Shown here piece after piece: positions 1-8,002 of a stretch of DNA of 36,846 nucleotides. This stretch comes from an uncultured Gammaproteobacteria bacterium (GTDB lineage Bacteria; Pseudomonadota; Gammaproteobacteria; Pseudomonadales; Ketobacteraceae), in contig CAJXXT010000031.1 in the NCBI GenBank assembly GCA_913063495.1, positions 1-36,846 on the forward strand, in the 5' to 3' direction. The position numbers and the translations under genes are program-made. The notes under the pieces were generated by a model. The model made no database searches. It saw nothing but the letters and a program-made list of their open reading frames with translations, and was not told the DNA's origin. Every line of letters begins with the position of its first letter. Position 1 is the first letter of the stretch.

Positions 1-215
1 GCTTGCTCCACACCCTGTAGCAGAACCTCCCCCTCCTGGGTTAAGGTAATCGATCTATTTCCGCGTTTAAACAGCTGCTTACCTAGCGCTTGTTCCAATC
101 CCTGTATTTGGCGACTTACTGCCGAGGGAGAAAGAAAAAGCTGATCCGCAGCGTCTTTAAAGCTCAGAGAACGAGCCACTAACATAAATGTGCGAAAGGT
201 ATTGAGCGGTGGCAA
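1..215 (-). CDS. LysR-family transcriptional regulator, N-terminal part, cut by left edge
   Basis: Reading the minus strand gives a clear LysR winged-helix start: PPLNTFRTFMLVARSLSF, then KDAADQLFLSPSAVSRQIQ (the recognition helix region) and ALGKQLFKRGNRSITLT. The frame stays open to base 1, so only about 71 residues of a roughly 300-residue protein are present and the effector domain lies outside the window. No ATG precedes the helix-turn-helix. The best start is a TTG at 215, seven bases after a TAAGGA ribosome binding site; an in-frame TGA lies just upstream. The PPLNTFRTF opening resembles the GcvA-type subgroup. The target genes cannot be told from this fragment. Confidence 0.8.
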   Translation of the reverse strand, partial: MPPLNTFRTFMLVARSLSFKDAADQLFLSPSAVSRQIQGLEQALGKQLFKRGNRSITLTQEGEVLLQGVEQ

Positions 216-314
216 AAGGGTATCCTTAGAAAGATGGCGACCTCAAAGGATCGATGACAGACATTGTAATGGCCTTCTTATTAAACTGCAGTATAGCGTC
301 TTTGCCTACCATAA

Positions 315-680
315 TTAATGTTGATTGAGACCAAGCTCCTTTTGTTTCTTTTTTGTTAATCCCAAAGAAACGATGCGATGAGATTCGTTAATATAATATA
401 TCAACTCCTCATCCATATCTTCAGAAGCATCATGTTGCTGTATCCACTTCATACCGCGAGATGCCATATAGGGAGCAGGTCTAAAGCCCGGTTGATCGCT
501 TAAAACCAAAAAATTATGCTCCGACGCTTTAAAGGTAAAGGCTGGGTTATCAGACTTCTCCCAACCTCCAATAGCAAACACTTTGCCTGCAACCTTCCAA
601 ACATGAGAATCCCCCCACTGCACAACATAAGATGTTGCAGGTAGAGATTTACACAAATTATTAAATTCTTCGTAAGTCAC
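315..680 (-). CDS. MmcQ/YjbR family protein
   Basis: A 121-residue protein of the YjbR/MmcQ family (small alpha/beta proteins with a CyaY-like fold, sometimes described as DNA binding; the cellular role is unsettled). Typical features are the N-terminal MTYEEFNNLCKSLP helix, the central strand VWKVAGKVFAIGGW, the F-x-F-K-A strand, and the PAPYMASRGMKWI segment followed by the helical end with YINESHRIVSLGL. Full length for the family. The start is a GTG with a weak AGAGAA site upstream, so it is less certain than the rest. It is a lone gene, downstream on the same strand of the broken beta-lactamase, with an attC-like palindrome in between. Confidence 0.85.
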   Translation of the reverse strand: MTYEEFNNLCKSLPATSYVVQWGDSHVWKVAGKVFAIGGWEKSDNPAFTFKASEHNFLVLSDQPGFRPAPYMASRGMKWIQQHDASEDMDEELIYYINESHRIVSLGLTKKKQKELGLNQH

Positions 681-698
681 GCTGATGTTTCTCTTGTC

Positions 699-764
699 TC
701 ATAACGCCAAGCTCTCGTGTACAGCGATTTGATGAGCGACATCGTTAGCAGCTTCTTGTTATGA
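699..764 (-). other. attC-like imperfect palindrome (possible integron cassette recombination site)
   Basis: Outer boxes TCATAAC (699-705) and GTTATGA (758-764) are exact inverted repeats. After a three-base unpaired spacer on each side (GCC and CTT) come inner boxes AAGCT (709-713) and AGCTT (750-754). Pairing then continues imperfectly, with an unpaired G on one arm. An outer box, a spacer, an inner box with an extrahelical base and a non-conserved centre is the layout of attC sites. On the minus strand it follows the beta-lactamase gene, as expected for a cassette. The boxes do not match the RYYYAAC/GTTRRRY consensus exactly, and no integrase is in the window. A second ATAAC/GTTAT pair at 792-828 could make this a longer site. 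Confidence 0.4.
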
Positions 765-833
765 TTCATCTAGTTAAGGCCCGGTGGTAGTATAACGAAA
801 ATACATTCTTTCAACTTGTCATTGTTATGTGTT

Positions 834-1606
834 TTAGATGATCCCCTTTATTTTCAGAGATTCATACGTGATACTTTTTCGTAGAGTCAGGTCATTTTTA
901 CTGTTTATTTCTATATTTGTAGCAAAAAACCAAACATCATCTTTGGTCTCAACGTACCCAACATACCAGCCTACTTGTGGCTTAACTCGTGCAGCCCAAC
1001 CAGTTTTGGCTCGAATGGTATAGGAAGCTGAATCTTCTACCACCATAATATCTTTTAGTACGTCATATGAATGTTGACTGAAAGGAAGTGATCGACGATA
1101 AACGCCTTTTAGAAATTCAACTTGTTCGCTTGCACTTATCTCAAGCGCCCCATCAAGCCAGAATGAAGTTGCGTCAAAGGCCCCTTTAACTGGCCATAGT
1201 TCATTTTTTCTATATAAGAACGATACTTTTCCGGTCCAATTCTTTGGGCCAACTCTTGAAAACACCAGACACAAGATTGCTTAAACGCACTTTCTAGTGT
1301 CTGATCTCTGTTCCACGAACTGTACTCATATAAGGTTCCGTCCCATTTTATGATTGACAGCCTTCCCGAGATAACCCCTTCTTCAAGAGCAATCATTGAA
1401 TTAAGAATCTTGAATGTTGATGCTGTCGAAAACCGCAGATCTCTACGTTCATCATTATAACTAAAGCTTCTCTCTCCATTTAGTGAGGAAATTACAATTG
1501 TCCCTTTGATGTTTTTTTGCTCGAATAAACCTGCAAGTTGCTTATCCTCCGCCAAGGAGGTTACTGAGTAAAAACAGGTAAGTAATATTATTGCCAATGG
1601 CCTCAT
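834..1606 (-). pseudogene. Class D (OXA-type) beta-lactamase, disrupted by a one-base frameshift
   Basis: The first frame (1606 to about 1184) has a signal peptide (MRPLAIILLTCFYSVTSLA), the active-site motif STFK (residues 63-66), SCV in the place of the class D SxV motif (111-113) and YGQ in the place of YGN (137-139). It then runs out of frame. The other frame carries the rest of the fold: FWLDGALEISASEQ, the KTGW motif and GWYVGYVE. The frames join at a run of four G (plus-strand C at 1181-1184). One extra G there would read YGQLKGAFDATSFWLDG and give a 257-residue protein, normal for OXA enzymes. Start ATG has AGGA seven bases upstream. As written the gene is broken; a sequencing error in the homopolymer is the main alternative. 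Confidence 0.85.
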
Positions 1607-1674
1607 GGAACTTCCTAATTTGTGTGGCGTTTTTTGTGGAGGGCAGTTAAAGTGGCATCGATTAGATATACTTT

Positions 1675-2169
1675 CTATACATTTACCTTACAGCCATATT
1701 GAAGCTCTTCTTGATCTGGAACTTCAAACAGTGGTTCCATAAAGTTAAACATCATATCAGTGACTTCAAAAGCATAAACAGCTGGGTCTTTCTCCATATT
1801 CCGCTTTTTGACACGTTCTTTACGAACACCCTTTGACGCACTTAAGTAATGAACTTCAGCATTTATATTTAACGCTCTAGCCCTGTTAGCAAATACATCT
1901 CGTTGTTCTTTAGTTGTAAACCCCAAATCTAAAACCACACTTCCGTCTAGAGTTAATATCTGTTCACTAACCTCCCAAATTTGATCGTAACACCTGCTTA
2001 CTCGTTCAATCATCCACGAGTAATCAAGGGAGGTCATATCCTTTGAGAACAATGTTTGCATCCACGGATCTATCGAGAACCTAATTGCCCCGACCTCTTT
2101 GGAAAGAGCCAATGAATAGGTGGTTTTACCAACCCCTGTAGGCCCGCAAACTAAAATTAATTTTGCCAT
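1675..2169 (-). CDS. AAA_33-type P-loop ATPase / small kinase-like protein
   Basis: A 164-residue protein with an N-terminal Walker A loop, GPTGVGKT (residues 9-16), following the hydrophobic strand KLILVC. The later strand SVVLDLGF fits the second nucleotide-binding motif, and the basic stretch VRKERVKKRNMEK fits the lid of small zeta-toxin/gluconate-kinase-like enzymes. This family phosphorylates small molecules or nucleotides; the substrate is unknown. I chose the ATG at 2169, which begins MAKLILVCGPTG and has GAGGG eleven bases upstream; an in-frame GTG at 2199 would add ten residues. The gene follows the zinc-ribbon gene on the same strand. Free-standing P-loop kinases like this are common cassette or resistance-type accessory genes. 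Confidence 0.75.
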   Translation of the reverse strand: MAKLILVCGPTGVGKTTYSLALSKEVGAIRFSIDPWMQTLFSKDMTSLDYSWMIERVSRCYDQIWEVSEQILTLDGSVVLDLGFTTKEQRDVFANRARALNINAEVHYLSASKGVRKERVKKRNMEKDPAVYAFEVTDMMFNFMEPLFEVPDQEELQYGCKVNV

Positions 2170-2212
2170 ATCGCTAGAATCCCTCTTTTGTGCATACACT
2201 ACAAGTCCCTAT

Positions 2213-2437
2213 CTAATTATATAAATATACTAAACCATAAGTCAGTGATACCGCTAAAGTAGTAGCGATAAAGAATTTGATGACGTTATTTCTAAGCCCT
2301 CTTCGCAATGCGTCTTGCTCATCTGCGCTCACCATGTGTCCGCAACTAGAACACACTTGAAAGCCGTGCTTTATTGTAGAATGGCATTTTGGGCATTCGG
2401 CATACACCGAATTGCTATTTTCAGCTTCAATAGTCAT
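2213..2437 (-). CDS. Small zinc-ribbon membrane protein
   Basis: A 74-residue protein with two CxxC pairs (C15/C18 and C29/C32) in the pattern CPKC-x10-CSSC, a classic zinc ribbon. One hydrophobic segment at about residues 53-72 (VIKFFIATTLAVSLTYGLVY) is probably a membrane anchor. The zinc ribbon would face the cytoplasm, with a very short tail outside. An AGGAAAGG stretch just before the ATG supports the start. I do not recognise a specific function; similar domains occur in many unrelated proteins. The gap to the P-loop gene is about 40 bases, so they may share a transcript. Confidence 0.7.
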   Translation of the reverse strand: MTIEAENSNSVYAECPKCHSTIKHGFQVCSSCGHMVSADEQDALRRGLRNNVIKFFIATTLAVSLTYGLVYLYN

Positions 2438-2451
2438 AACCTTTCCTTATT

Positions 2452-2494
2452 CTAACTCAATATATGGTAATGCCGACAGCGGCAAATTAGTTAG
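2452..2494 (-). terminator. Hairpin downstream of the antiporter gene
   Basis: TGCCG (2471-2475), loop ACAG, CGGCA (2480-2484) forms a strong five-pair GC-rich stem just past the antiporter stop codon. An outer CTAAC/GTTAG pair (2452-2456, 2490-2494) surrounds it. There is no clean T-run on the minus strand, so termination is only a guess. The nested pairs also recall a degenerate attC site, but 43 bases is too short. Confidence 0.3.
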
Positions 2495-2543
2495 CCTAAT
2501 TACAGGCCTCGAATACGGCACTGAAGCAGACCTTAAGATCAGA

Positions 2544-4361
2544 TCACGGGTTCTGTTGGTTAGTTTTATTCTTTATCTCTCTATCGGCTTGTAGTACCTG
2601 TATCAAATCTTCAGAGCGCTCTCTCGCCGCGACGCCATAGCTATGATCATCCCCCCAATGCTTTGCCAAAGCTTGAAGAGACTGCTCGTCATGTTCACGA
2701 AATATCTGTCCAGCTCTCTGCGCCATGGACTCGTCCTCGCCTAATATTTTTAAGGCATCAACACCCAAGTTTAGTGCAGAATCAAAAGTCTCTCGCCTAA
2801 AACACTCAACGCCTAACGCCATTAATTGGTAAACATGTCGACGATTTATTGCTCTGGCCAGGATTCTAATATGAGGGAAATATTTTTGAACAACCTCAAT
2901 AGTTTCTAGTGTTTTACAGGGGTCATCGATGGCAATTACCAAGAGCTTGGCATCTTCTATGCCTGCTGCTAACAATAATTCTTTTCTGGATGCGTCCCCA
3001 TAATATACTTTCTGACCGAATTTCCTTACCAAGTCTATTTGACTAGGGCTGTGATCAAGAATAGTTGTATCGTAACCTTGAGCAGTTAACAGTCGTCCAA
3101 TAATTTGACCGAATCTGCCATATCCGGCAATGATTACTCCACCTGGTTTTAGTATATTTTCTTCTTCCATTGTTTCGTTTTGACTAGGACGGCTTAACAC
3201 CCGTTCATAAATAAGTAATAACAGGGGCGATATTAGCATCGATAAAGCAACAACCACTGTTATAGAATTACTGATCTCAATCCCAAACACATTAAACTGT
3301 TTAGCTGTCGAAACCAGAACGAAGGCAAACTCTCCCCCTTGGGCAAGAGAGAGTGTAAAAAGAAGCCCTTGACGGAATCCAAGTCTAAAAATTCGAGATA
3401 ACAACGCTAAAACGAAACCCTTTGCTCCGATCAATGCTAGCACCAATAGGCCTATTTTAGCCGGATTATCAAATAGCAATTTGAAATCAATGCTTGCGCC
3501 AACCGTTATAAAAAACAGCCCTAACAATAACCCCTTGAAGGGTTCGATATCGACATCTAACTCATGCCGAAACTCACTTTCTGCCAATACAACACCGGCA
3601 AGAAATGCGCCTAATGCAGGAGATAGTCCAATGGCTTGCATTAAAGCCGCTGTCATAACGATGATTAGTAAGGCAAAAGCTGTAAAAACCTCTCTGAGTC
3701 TAGTTTCAGCGATAAAGCGAAAAATAGGCGCTGATAAATACTTGCCACCAACTACAATTGCAACAATCGTAGCTATTGTAGTAATTGCCTGTAACCAGAC
3801 AGGAAATTCACTTATTAAACTAACCGAGTGTCCACCACCCATTGTCTCAACATCACTTATCGCCAGCAGTGGAAATAATGCAAGGATAGGAATAACGGCT
3901 ATATCTTGAAATAAAAGTACAGCAAAGGCGTTATTTCCAGCTTGGGTTTTTAGTAACCCACGCTCTGTTAAGGATTGTATGACTATTGCTGTCGATGAGA
4001 GTGACAGCGTCAAACCTATGGCCAATGCTATTCGCCAGGTAGTATCTGATGCTAAGAACAATATAGCTGCGATAACACCTGACGTAATAAGTACTTGCAA
4101 ACCACCGAGACCGAGAATCGGTTTTCTCATGTCCCATAAGCGAGCCGGCTGCAGCTCAAGCCCAATAAGGAAAAGCATCATGACCACTCCAAATTCCGCA
4201 AAGTGCATGATGTCAGTCTGATCTCCCACTAGATGAAAAACAAAAGGACCAATAATGACCCCTGCTAACAAATAACCTAACACTGAGCCTAACCCCAGTC
4301 GCTTAGCGACAGGAACAGACACGACAGCAGCGCATAAATATATCAAAGCATTGGTTAACAT
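2544..4361 (-). CDS. KefC/YbaL-type monovalent cation:proton antiporter (CPA2 family) with RCK domain
   Basis: A 605-residue inner-membrane protein. Residues 1 to about 385 are a multi-pass Na+/H+ exchanger domain, with the typical VLGYLLAGVIIGP, FLIGLELQP and SLSSTAIVIQ segments and the ALGAFLAGVVLAESEFRH stretch. From about residue 405 an RCK/TrkA-N Rossmann domain begins (GVIIAGYGRFGQIIGRLL, then TTILDHS). This is the architecture of KefB, KefC and YbaL, potassium-efflux antiporters gated by a cytosolic ligand. No kefF/kefG partner is adjacent, and I cannot assign glutathione gating, so YbaL-like is as likely as KefC. Start ATG is preceded by AGGGAA at a good distance. It is a single gene with long flanks on its 5' side. 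Confidence 0.9.
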   Translation of the reverse strand: MLTNALIYLCAAVVSVPVAKRLGLGSVLGYLLAGVIIGPFVFHLVGDQTDIMHFAEFGVVMMLFLIGLELQPARLWDMRKPILGLGGLQVLITSGVIAAILFLASDTTWRIALAIGLTLSLSSTAIVIQSLTERGLLKTQAGNNAFAVLLFQDIAVIPILALFPLLAISDVETMGGGHSVSLISEFPVWLQAITTIATIVAIVVGGKYLSAPIFRFIAETRLREVFTAFALLIIVMTAALMQAIGLSPALGAFLAGVVLAESEFRHELDVDIEPFKGLLLGLFFITVGASIDFKLLFDNPAKIGLLVLALIGAKGFVLALLSRIFRLGFRQGLLFTLSLAQGGEFAFVLVSTAKQFNVFGIEISNSITVVVALSMLISPLLLLIYERVLSRPSQNETMEEENILKPGGVIIAGYGRFGQIIGRLLTAQGYDTTILDHSPSQIDLVRKFGQKVYYGDASRKELLLAAGIEDAKLLVIAIDDPCKTLETIEVVQKYFPHIRILARAINRRHVYQLMALGVECFRRETFDSALNLGVDALKILGEDESMAQRAGQIFREHDEQSLQALAKHWGDDHSYGVAARERSEDLIQVLQADREIKNKTNQQNP

Positions 4362-4738
4362 TATAATTCCCTAGGTTTCTAACAGAGTACGCGGACTTAG
4401 TATAAGCGATGAATTGTTCACTTGCAGTAGACAATGAGTTCACAGAACTACTGTTTTTGGATCCAATAAAGAGGACTAATATTATTGCTCGTTTGATGAA
4501 CAAGATACCCACCTGGTAAACGGAGAGCAGGACCGGTATCATTTATATGCTGCGTACGCGTGTCCGTTCGCACATCGGCCTCTACTGGCGCTCGACATTA
4601 GTTTAAACACCCGGTTATCATTGAATTATTCGCTGTAACCTTCGGTCTTCAGATAAGACCTTCTAGGTCGCATTGCTCAGTTAGGGATGAAGTATTCACA
4701 TAAACTAAATTGATGCGTTACCATCCCGCGACCGCTAT
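4362..4738. other. Gap without a convincing gene
   Basis: These 377 bases hold no supported coding region; the one open frame here (minus strand, into the antiporter gene) has no recognisable protein. There is an imperfect hairpin at 4638-4668: GGTCTT and AAGACC around a CAGAT loop, with an outer ACCT/AGGT pair. It has no T-run. The antiporter promoter should lie near 4380-4460, but I could not pick clear -35/-10 boxes. Confidence 0.5.
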
Positions 4739-5176
4739 TTAGGTAGCTTTGAATTTCAGGCGCAAAACTTGCTGTCCAGTAGGCTCGTGTAGCTTCTCTT
4801 CAAGCAGTTCAAAACCATAGCGTGAGTAAAACCTACGACCAATTGAGTTTTCTTTGAAGACCTCAACTTCAAGATCGCCGTGTAATCCTTGTGCTTTATC
4901 CATTAGTAATTTACCGATACCCTTACCGTGACAATCTGGCTGTAAAAATATTGCCCCCACCTCATTCCCCATTAATGCAATAAATCCTTTAACTTCACCC
5001 TCAAATTCAGCGACCCATGTATCTGTATTAGGCATATATATTTCAGCTACGTTTATTTTCTCTTGGGCAATAAAATCATCAGTCATGAACGGATGAGCTA
5101 ATCTTGTGGCGACTTCCCATGAGTTAAGAACTGCGTCTAAATCTGAAACCATATACTGGCGAATACGTATCTTCAT
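4739..5176 (-). CDS. GNAT-family N-acetyltransferase
   Basis: A 145-residue single-domain acetyltransferase. The acetyl-CoA binding motif is in IFLQPDCHGKGIGKLLM (the usual R/Q-x-x-G-x-G/A loop, here CHGKGIGK). It is followed by FYSRYGFELLEE, the common end of the fold. The N-terminus MKIRIRQYMVSDLDAV is a typical first strand and helix. The overall pattern resembles YjaB/YhbS-like GNATs of unknown substrate. AAGGAAAAA just upstream of the ATG supports the start. It stands alone between a 377-base gap and the AraC regulator, which ends the other side of an 80-base spacer. Confidence 0.85.
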   Translation of the reverse strand: MKIRIRQYMVSDLDAVLNSWEVATRLAHPFMTDDFIAQEKINVAEIYMPNTDTWVAEFEGEVKGFIALMGNEVGAIFLQPDCHGKGIGKLLMDKAQGLHGDLEVEVFKENSIGRRFYSRYGFELLEEKLHEPTGQQVLRLKFKAT

Positions 5177-5256
5177 CGTTTTTCCTTATTTCGCTAATTG
5201 ATGTTGACTATTCTAATGAACTAGAACAGGTACCAATTGAAGAAAAACGACAGTTT

Positions 5257-6093
5257 TTAGTTAAATTCAAAATTTCCGTAAATATCAATAGCTAGATCTC
5301 GCTGCTTTGCATAGCTAGCAGGCGTTTTTCCGATAGATTTCTTAAGGTGGCGAATTAAATGAGGCTGATCACTAAAGCCATACTTATTAGCAACATCAGC
5401 CCAGTCAATATCTCCTTCCTTCAGCTGATACAAGTAATTAAGCATTTCTTCCAAGTGAATCATGGCTTTAACCTGCTTCATAGACAGACCTGCGACTCTC
5501 TTAAAGCTCCGCTCAATCGTGCGTTGCGAACGATGCAGCTTATCTCCAATGTCAGTGACCGTCGTTTCACTAAGTAATAGCAAAATATGACGAACCAAAT
5601 CACTATGCTTGTCTTCTTGACTCTCCAACAACCAAGGCAGGAGCACGTTATCCAAAATATTGCATACTTGTTTTTCTTGCTCTGCAGCGTTAGTCAAAAG
5701 AAAATCGCCACTAAATGTCTTAGAGCCAACAAGATGTTTTATATCAACCGCCTCAATCTTATCCAAATCAACAATAGATTTTTTCAGATTTAAAGAATAG
5801 AGCGCTCCTGTTCTAAATTTAATGCCGATAATTCTAAATAGATCTGAATGATCCATCGTAAAAGTGTTTACATGTGGAAAGATCCAATGACTCCCACTCA
5901 CCGTTTGAGAGTTAGCGGCATACATATACTCAAAGCTACGATCTAAACCAGAGATTATCAAATGAGAACAGGGGTCTGGGTTTAGCTTGGGAAAATCAAA
6001 ACCCTCGTTAAACGATTCTTTTTCCAAAAACCAGTAACACTCAACGTATTTGGCGATAGCTTCTATTTTCGGGAATAGCTTCCAGCTTTTCAT
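5257..6093 (-). CDS. AraC-family transcriptional regulator
   Basis: A 278-residue regulator. The N-terminal part (about 1-160) contains FWLEKESFNEGFDFPKLNPD-like and CSHLIISG segments typical of the DUF6597 sensory region of AraC proteins. The C-terminal part (about 175-265) has the double helix-turn-helix: TVTDIGDKLHRSQRTIERSF and VANKYGFSDQPHLIRHLKK, ending in GKTPASY. The second helix keeps the family's GFSDQPHLIRHFKK-type signature. The start ATG has only a weak TGAG upstream. The AraC gene lies between a GNAT and selO, all on the same strand but with spacers, so the target is not evident; the GNAT or its own promoter are possible. Confidence 0.9.
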   Translation of the reverse strand: MKSWKLFPKIEAIAKYVECYWFLEKESFNEGFDFPKLNPDPCSHLIISGLDRSFEYMYAANSQTVSGSHWIFPHVNTFTMDHSDLFRIIGIKFRTGALYSLNLKKSIVDLDKIEAVDIKHLVGSKTFSGDFLLTNAAEQEKQVCNILDNVLLPWLLESQEDKHSDLVRHILLLLSETTVTDIGDKLHRSQRTIERSFKRVAGLSMKQVKAMIHLEEMLNYLYQLKEGDIDWADVANKYGFSDQPHLIRHLKKSIGKTPASYAKQRDLAIDIYGNFEFN

Positions 6094-6151
6094 TTAATAT
6101 CTCAGGATCATTATGGACTATATGAATACTAACCTGTTTAAGCCCAAAGAA

Positions 6152-7900
6152 TCACGACGAACAACTAAGATGGGACAATCCCCCCACCTCAAAGAACTCA
6201 GGCGGTTTCAACCTATAGTATTTATCCTCCACTTCCTTCGACTGCTCTGCATATGGCTGTGTCATCACGTCCTGCAGCTCTCGAATTAGAGAGTAATTCC
6301 CCGCAGTTGCTTGCTGATAAGCCGGCATAACAAACCACTCACGCAAAATGTATTTTGGGTTGACGAGCTTCATCTGCCTAGAGGTTTCCTCACTGGAGCT
6401 GCTGAGGAGCGTTTTCCATTTTGCGAGCCACTCTGCCCAGCGCTTGTCCATCTCTTTGGCATCTGTATCATGCGCCCCATTTTTGTATAAGTTATTGTAG
6501 AAGCTTTTCTTGAGTGGGCCAATGTCATCGGGTATCGACGAGAGCTCACGGAAGAAAATAGTGTAATCGACAGGCGTTTGCATCATGAGTGTTTCTAGCT
6601 CACTGAGCAGTACGTTGCAAAGTTCCTTGTGAGACGCTGTATTCAAAGTGCCAAGACCCAGCTTGGTAGCCCACATCTTTTCCATTTGCGTTTGCATTAT
6701 TTTCGAAAATCCACGTTGAATCTCGTCGAGCTCTAGCAAATAGTCATGATGCGACGCCAGCAACGGCCGTAACGCCGAACAAAACATGTCGAAGTTGCTT
6801 TGCGCTGCACTTGGTTGGTTCATAAACGAGAAGTGATGACCGCCACCTGTCCAAGGCTGATAATGCGGGTTAAATACATCGCAAAAGCCGAAGGGACCAT
6901 AATCAAGTGTAAAGCCACCGACTGCGCAGTTATCGCTGTTGAAGTTACCCTGGCAGAAGCCGACGCGGATCCAGTTCGCCACCAATGACGTGAGGCGACT
7001 ACGAAACTCGCGCGCAAGCAACACCACTTTTCCTAGGGTGGTGAGTTGCCTATCAACAACGTCAGCGTACTCACGATCAATCAAGTGCAGCACAATCTTC
7101 TTGAGTTCTTCCATCGCTTTCGGGTGTTCGTTTTTACGGGTACGGCGAGCGAAAAGTTCGAGTTGGCCGACGCGGATGAACGACGGTGCGACACGTGTCG
7201 AGATGGCGACGGCTTCAGATATAAGCATGTCGGGATTCTCCGAGCGCGAGCCCTCCGAGTACCACGGTCGCTTTACCTTCTCCATTTTTGAAACGTACAA
7301 ACTCAAAGACCTCGATGTGGGCACGCCCAGTGCGTGCATATGCTCCTGAGCCAAGAACTCGCGGATACTCGAGCGCAAGACTGCGCGACCGTCCGCACCG
7401 CGGCAATATGGCGTGCGGCCGCCACCTTTCAACTGCATTTCCCAGCGTCGGCCGTTGATGACGGCCTCAAGCACAGATATTGCTCGACCGTCTCCATATC
7501 CGTTGCCGGTTTGGAATGGGCACTGCTGGATGTATTCAGTGCCGTAGATGGACAGTGCGTACCCACTCGCCCAACCGACCTTGCGCATCGGCTCTGGAAC
7601 CTGAGAGATATCCCCGGAGAACATGCGGACGAAGTCGAAGGACTCAGCCATACTGTCGGCGAAGCCAAGCTCGGAAAAAAAGTTTTTGCTGTGCGCTACA
7701 TACTCTGGGGCTTTGATTGGAGTAGGATTAACAGGGACATAATGGCCCGTGAAGACTTGTCGCGGCGCGTGGTCGGCACCATTTTCTGTCGCGTCAGGAT
7801 CACAGTTAAGCGTGTCCATAAGGGAGTAGTTTGCCAACTTCGCAAGAGCGTCGAGCGTCGATATAGTCGAGGAGGTTTTCTGAGGCAGTCTGTTTGTCAT
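6152..7900 (-). CDS. selO: SelO family protein adenylyltransferase (AMPylase), divergent form
   Basis: A 582-residue pseudokinase-fold protein that would move AMP from ATP to protein Ser/Thr/Tyr. Conserved blocks are [57 protein letters not shown] and [10 protein letters not shown]. The catalytic and metal residues D323-N324 and D333 are kept. The C-terminus is SCSS: a Cys sits where the animal protein has selenocysteine and where E. coli has its redox Cys. Two departures: the usual HG before xxNTDN is QG, and the CNxSDxxGRY segment after the active site is replaced by a Gly-rich PWTGGGHH. It is also longer than E. coli SelO (478) and by eye GC-richer than its neighbours. Start: ATG at 7900; a TTG at 7915 is the alternative. 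Confidence 0.93.
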   Translation of the reverse strand: MTNRLPQKTSSTISTLDALAKLANYSLMDTLNCDPDATENGADHAPRQVFTGHYVPVNPTPIKAPEYVAHSKNFFSELGFADSMAESFDFVRMFSGDISQVPEPMRKVGWASGYALSIYGTEYIQQCPFQTGNGYGDGRAISVLEAVINGRRWEMQLKGGGRTPYCRGADGRAVLRSSIREFLAQEHMHALGVPTSRSLSLYVSKMEKVKRPWYSEGSRSENPDMLISEAVAISTRVAPSFIRVGQLELFARRTRKNEHPKAMEELKKIVLHLIDREYADVVDRQLTTLGKVVLLAREFRSRLTSLVANWIRVGFCQGNFNSDNCAVGGFTLDYGPFGFCDVFNPHYQPWTGGGHHFSFMNQPSAAQSNFDMFCSALRPLLASHHDYLLELDEIQRGFSKIMQTQMEKMWATKLGLGTLNTASHKELCNVLLSELETLMMQTPVDYTIFFRELSSIPDDIGPLKKSFYNNLYKNGAHDTDAKEMDKRWAEWLAKWKTLLSSSSEETSRQMKLVNPKYILREWFVMPAYQQATAGNYSLIRELQDVMTQPYAEQSKEVEDKYYRLKPPEFFEVGGLSHLSCSS

Positions 7901-8002
7901 AGTTGTATATACCAAGGCTCGTAAAGATAAATTTTAATACTTTGTATCTGACCCAAAAACACCGATAGTGCCACCAACTCATTCGTTGTAGGCTGAAGGA
8001 TA

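Noticed and set aside
1607-1674. String GTGGCGTTTTTTGTGG resembling part of a Vibrio attC (VCR)
   Set aside because: No matching inverted core boxes surround it, so it is not a recombination site by structure.
2452-2494. CTAAC/GTTAG pair around a hairpin, attC-like
   Set aside because: At 43 bases it is shorter than attC sites usually are, and the spacers are asymmetric; I kept it only as a low-confidence hairpin.
4303-4542. Minus-strand open frame of 79 codons upstream of the antiporter
   Set aside because: It overlaps the antiporter start in another frame, has no ribosome site and no recognisable protein.
7334-7924. Open frame of 196 codons on the plus strand inside selO
   Set aside because: It is antisense to a well-supported SelO protein; the translation has no recognisable domain and a composition typical of a GC-rich shadow frame.
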